Part shown: piece after piece, positions 59,206 through 64,000 of the stretch
Layout of the letters: every line of letters starts with the position of its first letter
Position numbering within the stretch: the stretch's first letter is position 1
Assembly: GCF_900108565.1 (NCBI RefSeq)
Contig: NZ_LT629971.1
Span: 1,178,001 to 1,242,000 of the forward strand
Direction of reading: 5' to 3'
DNA: 64,000 nt
From: Mycolicibacterium rutilum
GTDB taxonomy: Bacteria > Actinomycetota > Actinomycetes > Mycobacteriales > Mycobacteriaceae
Program-made: the position numbers and the translations under genes
Notes under the pieces: model-generated
Database searches by the model: none
Told to the model about the DNA's origin: nothing
The model's input: the letters and a program-made list of their open reading frames with translations, nothing else

Positions 59206-60651
59206 TCACCTCTTGTCTGGGCGCCGGTTGATCGCGTCGAGCAACCGATGTTCGGCATCTTCGCCCGGCTCGATCCCCGCCGGGATGCGCAGCAGGAAGA
59301 CTACGCCGAGCAGCCACCAGGCACCGAACAAGATCCACGGTTGAGGGTCGAGGAACGCGGGCATCCCCGGCAGGTAGAGGCTCAGCAGCCCGACGCAGAG
59401 CACGACGGCCGCGCCGCCGATCACCAAACCCGCTTTCCCGCGTCCGCCGACCCGCAGCGGCCGGTCCATCTGCGGTTCGCGTCGGCGCAGGATCAAGAAG
59501 ACGATGGATACCAACAGATAAGCGACGACGATGCTCGGCGACCCGGAGTCGACGAGCCACCCAAGCATCGCCTCACCCAGGAACGGGGCGAGGACGGACA
59601 GCCCGCCGATGAACAGCAGCGCGTTGATCGGGGTGCGGAACCGGGGATGCAACTTACCGAACCAGGCCGGCAGCATGCCCGAGCGCGCCATCGAGTACAT
59701 CAACCGGGAGGCGCCGAGTAGCAACGAGTTCCACGACGTGAGGATTCCGGCGATCCCTCCGGCGATCAACACCTTGGCCATGAAGTCGTTGCCGAACAGC
59801 ACTCCGAAGGCGTCCGCGGTGGCGATGTCCATCTCGGCCAGTTCGCCGGCGGGCATCGACGATGCGGTGGCCACGATCGTGATGAGGTAGAAGATGGTCG
59901 CGAGGATCACCGCGATGACAACAAGGCGCCCGACCTGACGGGCGGGGACGTTCACCTCTTCTGCGGACTGCGGAATGACGTCGAATCCGACGAAGAGGAA
60001 CGGCACCACGACGAGCACCGCGAAGAATCCTGCCGTTCCGCCTGTCACGAACGGCTGCATGTTCTCGGTTGATCCGCCGGTGAAGGAGCCGACGACCAGC
60101 ATCAGCGCGATGACCAACAGCAGCACGACGACGAATGTCTGTGCCACGCTGGCCATTTTGACGCCCAGGATGTTGATGGTGGTGATGACGACCGCTGCGA
60201 TCGCGCCGACCAGCGCCCACGTCAGATACACCTCGCTTCCCGCGACGTCCCACAACCGAACCTGATTGAGACCAGGGAAGAGGTACAACGCTGTTCGGGG
60301 CAGGGCCACGGCCTCGAACGCCACGATGGTCACATAGCCGCCGACAATCCCCCAGGACCCGATGAACGACCAGCGCGGCCCCATGCCACGAAGCAGGAAA
60401 TTGTGTTCTCCGCCCGCCTTGGGGATGGCGGCAGTGAGTTCGGCGTAGGTCAGGCCGACCATCGCCATGATGACGCCGCCGGCGGTCATAGCCAGCACGG
60501 CTCCGAGGGTGCCTGCAGAGCCGATCCAGTCGCCGGTGAGCACCACCCAGCCGAAGCCGATCATCGCGCCGAAGCCGAGGGCCAGCACGTCCCAGTTGCC
60601 GAGGACCTTCAGCAGAGACGTGTCCTCAGGCTTTTCGACCGTTCTTCCCAT
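59206..60651 (-). CDS. APC-superfamily amino acid permease
   Basis: This 481-residue protein has about 12 membrane segments. FGAMIGFGWVVLTGDWI in segment 1 matches the substrate-binding Gly-rich break of the APC fold, and TYAELTAAIPKAGGEHNFLLRGMG is the conserved loop after segment 2. It is followed directly by threonine dehydratase, so threonine, serine or a related amino acid is the likely cargo. Three acidic residues near the C-terminus (EPGEDAEH) lie in the cytoplasm. It is the first gene of the two-gene unit. Confidence 0.85.
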   Translation of the reverse strand: MGRTVEKPEDTSLLKVLGNWDVLALGFGAMIGFGWVVLTGDWIGSAGTLGAVLAMTAGGVIMAMVGLTYAELTAAIPKAGGEHNFLLRGMGPRWSFIGSWGIVGGYVTIVAFEAVALPRTALYLFPGLNQVRLWDVAGSEVYLTWALVGAIAAVVITTINILGVKMASVAQTFVVVLLLVIALMLVVGSFTGGSTENMQPFVTGGTAGFFAVLVVVPFLFVGFDVIPQSAEEVNVPARQVGRLVVIAVILATIFYLITIVATASSMPAGELAEMDIATADAFGVLFGNDFMAKVLIAGGIAGILTSWNSLLLGASRLMYSMARSGMLPAWFGKLHPRFRTPINALLFIGGLSVLAPFLGEAMLGWLVDSGSPSIVVAYLLVSIVFLILRRREPQMDRPLRVGGRGKAGLVIGGAAVVLCVGLLSLYLPGMPAFLDPQPWILFGAWWLLGVVFLLRIPAGIEPGEDAEHRLLDAINRRPDKR

Positions 60652-60821
60652 ACGAACGCCTTCCTGACTCTCGAAGGGGCTAGGGCGAGGGATGAGATCA
60701 AGCTAGCCGCTGCGGTCACAGTCGGTCTGCTGAATGGTTTCCGCGTTACCCGCAGCGCGCCCGGTGAGTTCTCGGCTTCAGGCCGGTCCAAGTTCGTGAC
60801 ACCTGCTGAAAGGACACCGAC

Positions 60822-61427
60822 ATGGCGGAGCTTCTGGTCGACTTCATCACCTCCCTCGACGGTTACGCCTCGGGCGAGGGATGGCCGGGTTTCTGGGGCC
60901 ACGAGGGGCCGGAGTACCTCGCATGGCTTGGCGAGCAACCGGAGGTCACCTACTTGATGGGGGCCAATACCTACCGCCTGATGTCGGGCTTCGCCGCCGG
61001 GGAGGTTCCGAATGGCCAAGACGAGTTCAGGCCCGAAGAGGAGGAATCCGTTGACGAGCTCACGCAAGCCCCCAAGGTGGTGTTCTCGTCGACCCTCGAG
61101 GAACCGCTGACGTGGGCCAATTCGACGCTCGTCCGCGACGACGCCGTCGAGGCGGTCCGCGCCATGAAGTCGAGTGGCTCGGGGCTGCTCAGCACTATCG
61201 GAAGCCTGAGTCTGTGCCGGTCCCTGCTGCGAGCAGGACTGGTTGACCGCTTCCGGGTCGTGATGTTTCCGGTGATCACCGGAGCGACGGGCGCAGAGCG
61301 CATCTACGACGGCTATCCAGACGTCGCCCTCGACATGATCGAGCACCGCACCTTCGACGGCCGCATCCAGTTGGTCGAGTACCAGCCTCGAGTGCTTGAG
61401 CATCCGCCGCTCGGCGCGCCCGCGTGA
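60822..61427 (+). CDS. Dihydrofolate reductase-fold (RibD C-terminal) family protein
   Basis: This 201-residue protein begins LLVDFITSLDGYASGEGWPG and has YLMGANTYRLM, typical of the stand-alone DHFR/RibD-C family rather than true FolA. It probably reduces a pterin- or pyrimidine-like substrate with NADPH, but the real reaction of this group is not known. GAAAGGACACCGAC precedes the ATG. It is divergent from the permease across 170 bases and is the last gene before base composition falls. Confidence 0.85.
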   Translation: MAELLVDFITSLDGYASGEGWPGFWGHEGPEYLAWLGEQPEVTYLMGANTYRLMSGFAAGEVPNGQDEFRPEEEESVDELTQAPKVVFSSTLEEPLTWANSTLVRDDAVEAVRAMKSSGSGLLSTIGSLSLCRSLLRAGLVDRFRVVMFPVITGATGAERIYDGYPDVALDMIEHRTFDGRIQLVEYQPRVLEHPPLGAPA

Positions 61428-61454
61428 AGTCGCCTGTCTCGGGGATCTAGGAAC

Positions 61455-62468
61455 CTACAGCGCAAGTGACTTGATCGTGGCCTCGATTTCATCGAGGGCG
61501 GGTGCTACGTCGGTGTTCCATGCCTGTTCGATCTCTTCGCCGAAGTTGGGGTCCTCTGCGGCAACATCAATGTTTTCCGTGAGGCGACTAACGCCAGCGC
61601 GGAAGGCGCCCAAGGCCGGGCTCAATTCAGTTCGGATGTCGAGGATTTCGGAGGTAGAGGCGTACGGGAACAACGGAAGGCGGTCGAACAGTCCATCCGC
61701 CATCAATGCATGTTGACCAAGCCGTTTCGCAACTGGCGTTCGCGTGAATATGCCCATCTCCAAGCCACCTGACACGATGCTGCTGGCGTTCGCGTCGAAC
61801 AGAGGATATTCGTTACGCGTGTCGAAAAGCTTCTGAATCCGATCTAAATACCCGAGCACCATCGTGTCATCGCCATCGCTGATCGCAGACACATCGACGC
61901 CGGCCATGCGCTCGATGCTAAGAATCCCCGCATCCACTGCTAATTGAAGTTGATCGAAGCCTGTTTGCGCGTTCAGCGCGTGGGCTTGTTTGCGCAGTTT
62001 GTCGCTGATTGGGCTGAACTGCTTACTGGCTTCCACGACGACAAGTTCGTACTCACGTTGTTCACGTGCACTCCACTGCGCCCGAGGGGGCAGATTGTCG
62101 ATTGTGCGCTTGAAGGCGAGCAGCTCCTTCGCTGCGTCAGGAAAGTATTTGGGCGCGACCTTGGCGAGTTCGAGAAGCAAATCAACACCCACGCGGTTCC
62201 CCACATCGTCCGCCGACTGCATCAACGCAACCGACGGACTTACCAGTGTCACCTTATCGGCATACAATAGAGCGGCATGGGTCTGCTGAACGGCAACACT
62301 AATCACATCGTTGAGTGAGACTTCTGAATTCCTCTGTCCTATAACAGCATTGACCACTGTCATGTTCAGCTCGGTCTTGCGCTCATCCCGTCGGACTCTG
62401 CGAATGCGCTTGGCGTCAGCCTTCTTTCGGAGCTTCGCCGCCCGCAGTTCCCGTCTCTCACGGCCCAT
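61455..62468 (-). CDS. Unrecognised protein at the edge of a low-GC island
   Basis: This 337-residue protein has no recognised domain. The first 34 residues are strongly basic (RELRAAKLRKKADAKRIRRV pattern), suggesting nucleic-acid or membrane-surface contact. The rest is predicted helical with no signal peptide and no catalytic motif. The ATG follows AAGGAG at 9 bases. Base composition is lower and codon use more relaxed than in the neighbours to the left, as in the SIR2 gene that follows. It faces away from the SIR2 gene with 513 bases between, so any link is by location only. Confidence 0.7.
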   Translation of the reverse strand: MGRERRELRAAKLRKKADAKRIRRVRRDERKTELNMTVVNAVIGQRNSEVSLNDVISVAVQQTHAALLYADKVTLVSPSVALMQSADDVGNRVGVDLLLELAKVAPKYFPDAAKELLAFKRTIDNLPPRAQWSAREQREYELVVVEASKQFSPISDKLRKQAHALNAQTGFDQLQLAVDAGILSIERMAGVDVSAISDGDDTMVLGYLDRIQKLFDTRNEYPLFDANASSIVSGGLEMGIFTRTPVAKRLGQHALMADGLFDRLPLFPYASTSEILDIRTELSPALGAFRAGVSRLTENIDVAAEDPNFGEEIEQAWNTDVAPALDEIEATIKSLAL

Positions 62469-62981
62469 CGAGCTTTGCTCCTTCCAGGAAAGCAACCGCT
62501 ACTACGGACTACTAGCCATCCCCGCACATCAGGCTAGAACACGTCGTCGCCACGCGTTGCGGGGCCGAACGCCCCGAGGATCGACGTTCGTCGCCTTGTC
62601 CAGGCGAATCGCTCCCGACTGGCACTACTGAACGACTGATTCCCGCATCATATGCACGGCTGCGGCTCCACGAGAGCCTGCCACGCCTTTCGCGTGCTTG
62701 CACTCCCACTGGACACCTCGACCACCCCTCCTCGGCTTTCCTGCGTGATCCCGGACGACGGGCGGCTCCACATCATCTAACTCTGTGTGGCCCTTCGGGA
62801 GGATACGACGATTTGACGAGCTACCGGGACATCGCCTCCGCGGACCACCTCTCCAGTCCGAGCGCATCTGGGATTGGCCCATACAGCTAAGCGAATCCGC
62901 TATCTTTCGTTGAGCGCATCCCTCGCCGATACAGCGCGCCGCCCCGTGTAGACGTTTGCGCAAGACCGCCTAGGAGCTGTA
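62469..62981. other. 513-base non-coding region with imperfect direct repeats
   Basis: No convincing gene or tRNA is seen. Two imperfect repeats lie near the SIR2 gene: GAGCGCATC plus CCCATACAGC at 62860-62887, and GAGCGCATC plus CCGATACAGC at 62912-62935. They could be operator sites or a small duplication. Minus-strand frames such as 62625-62963 have no start with a ribosome-binding site and no family resemblance. The region probably holds divergent promoters of the two flanking genes. Confidence 0.5.
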
Positions 62982-64000
62982 ATGCATCTCAACTACGGTA
63001 TGCACAAGGAAAAAAGCGACTCCTTCTTTGAGTCGCCTGCGCTATCCTTCCGGTCCCAAGAGGATCTGCATTCGCTGTTCGACCTCCTGCTGGACACGGA
63101 AGCTGGCTTCACCCTAGTGGTAGGCGCTGGAGTATCACTCGATGCGGGACTGCCGAGTTGGGGGCAGCTCATTGCGAACATGGTTAACTCATCTCAGTTT
63201 GAGGATCGTTGGCGAGAAGCGGCCGTACTGGACGACGCCGATTTAATCCGTAAGGCTGAGACCGTCTTACAGATGATCCTTGCCAAGCGCGCATCAACTC
63301 GTAGCCAGATTGTCCGTGACGCCCTTTATACTGATCGCGGCGGTAACGACAGGCCGATCACCCCCGGCCGTCTCGCAGATGCGATCGCACGGTTCTTCCT
63401 CATGCTCAAACAGATGGGCAAGGCCGTAGGGCTCGTCACGACAAATTACGACACCGTCCTCGAGACCGCAATCAATGGGTACGAAATTGCGAAGGATCCT
63501 GAAGGAACCGGCGAGGGAGATACTTTCATCGTCAGTCCACACGTACTAGCCGATTCCAAAGCCGAGGACGGTGATGACGACTCTTGGGATCCAGGCTCAT
63601 CAGTCATGCACCTGCACGGCCTATTGCCTCCTGGGGATGAGGCTCGCGGCAAGTTAGTGCTCACCGAAAGCGACTTTCTGTCGGTCGGTCCTCGCGTGAA
63701 GCAATTCCTGCTGGCTCGAATGCGGAAGACGGTCACGATTTTCATTGGTGTAAGCCTCACCGATCCAAACCTCGTCGGCCCGTTATGGCAACGTCAAGAG
63801 GACGACAACGACTCAGGAGAAAGGACGTTCGTTCTCTCTGTATGCACTTCCAGAAATGCAAGCGCTCACAACGGCATTGACCCTGATACAGCCGAGGCGT
63901 ATGAAATCAAGAAGGTGGAAGCGTTGGCTCGGGTGCTACCTGTCACACCGATCCTGCTGAAATCGTACGGTCAACAGATTCAGCTCATGAACGAACTTGC
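62982..64000 (+). CDS. SIR2-domain protein, 3' end outside window (defence-type)
   Basis: The frame is open from ATG 62982 (AGGAG 5 bases upstream) to the window end, with 339 codons visible. NAD-binding GAGVS is at residues 48-52, GLPSW at 56-60, VTTNYD with Asn155 and Asp157, and MHLHG with His212. A GVSLTDPNL block follows near residue 258. This is the SIR2-like NADase arrangement found in Thoeris, DSR, SIR2-HerA and related antiphage proteins, in which NAD is depleted on infection. Composition is lower in GC, with at least four TTA codons. The partner domains lie beyond the window, so the system type cannot be named. Confidence 0.85.
   Translation, partial: MHLNYGMHKEKSDSFFESPALSFRSQEDLHSLFDLLLDTEAGFTLVVGAGVSLDAGLPSWGQLIANMVNSSQFEDRWREAAVLDDADLIRKAETVLQMILAKRASTRSQIVRDALYTDRGGNDRPITPGRLADAIARFFLMLKQMGKAVGLVTTNYDTVLETAINGYEIAKDPEGTGEGDTFIVSPHVLADSKAEDGDDDSWDPGSSVMHLHGLLPPGDEARGKLVLTESDFLSVGPRVKQFLLARMRKTVTIFIGVSLTDPNLVGPLWQRQEDDNDSGERTFVLSVCTSRNASAHNGIDPDTAEAYEIKKVEALARVLPVTPILLKSYGQQIQLMNEL

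Noticed and set aside
62625..62963. Minus-strand frame of 112 codons before the SIR2 gene
   Set aside because: No ribosome-binding site and no recognised family. A short WECKHAKG-like segment is not enough to support a gene.
62469..62981. Possible tRNA or attachment site at the border of the low-GC region
   Set aside because: No T-loop or acceptor pattern was found on either strand, and no duplicated tRNA end is visible within the window.
1..64000. CRISPR array, complete insertion sequence or prophage
   Set aside because: No regularly spaced repeats, no transposase motif and no phage structural gene were seen.

Overview
High GC, mycobacterial ribosome-binding sites with frequent GTG starts, a 13E12-type DUF222/HNH protein and a second type II topoisomerase gene pair all point to a fast-growing mycobacterium of the Mycolicibacterium type. 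No rRNA, tRNA, CRISPR array, complete insertion sequence or replication origin was seen. Coding density is high, and most intergenic spaces are under 150 bases. The two gaps longer than 300 bases (49473-49825 and 62469-62981) are described as features.

Left part (1-18.1 kb). A truncated PfkB-type sugar kinase and surE are followed by an SOS-box-controlled DUF222/HNH gene, a GntR regulator with a divergent CynX-type permease, an SDR/nitronate monooxygenase pair, an FMN-binding glutamate synthase-like protein, a tautomerase and TetR pair with two shared operators, and a diiron oxygenase-like protein. The atypical topoisomerase pair (GyrB-like and GyrA-like, 9 bases apart) comes next, then an EthR-like TetR regulator, an NTF2-fold protein and an exported coiled-coil protein with a metallopeptidase-like end.

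Sugar-acid cluster (18.1-28.2 kb). L-erythrulose-1-phosphate isomerase-like, RpiB-like and dihydroxyacetone-kinase-like (erythrulose kinase) genes lie on the minus strand. A GntR regulator separates them from a plus-strand set: a TIM-barrel isomerase/decarboxylase-like protein, a hydroxyacyl-CoA-dehydrogenase-fold protein and a GntP permease. Together they suggest uptake of a sugar acid, oxidation, decarboxylation to erythrulose, phosphorylation and isomerisation to erythrose 4-phosphate. A TetR regulator and an S9 peptidase follow.

Accessory region (28.2-50.6 kb). This holds a truncated rifampin ADP-ribosyltransferase (arr) remnant, a three-subunit molybdenum hydroxylase, and a minus-strand run of detoxification-type genes (MFS, alpha/beta hydrolase, Tat-exported VOC protein, ABM monooxygenase, DJ-1/PfpI, hydrolase, zinc alcohol dehydrogenase). 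Next to it a histidine kinase and an amidohydrolase are both broken by what looks like a small inversion plus deletion. Further on are a MarR gene, a Tat-exported DUF1906 protein, a Rieske oxygenase with its TetR, an epimerase-MarR-P450 group and a very large LuxR-type regulator.

Right part (50.6-64 kb). A GlmS paralogue, a YbhB-like protein, MmgE/PrpD with its IclR regulator and an aconitase-swivel remnant, an MpaB-type oxygenase, an Acg-like nitroreductase, threonine dehydratase with a permease, and a DHFR-like protein follow one another. From about 61.4 kb base composition falls and codon use changes. An unrecognised 337-residue protein and the start of a SIR2-domain protein, cut by the window edge, suggest the border of a horizontally acquired defence island.
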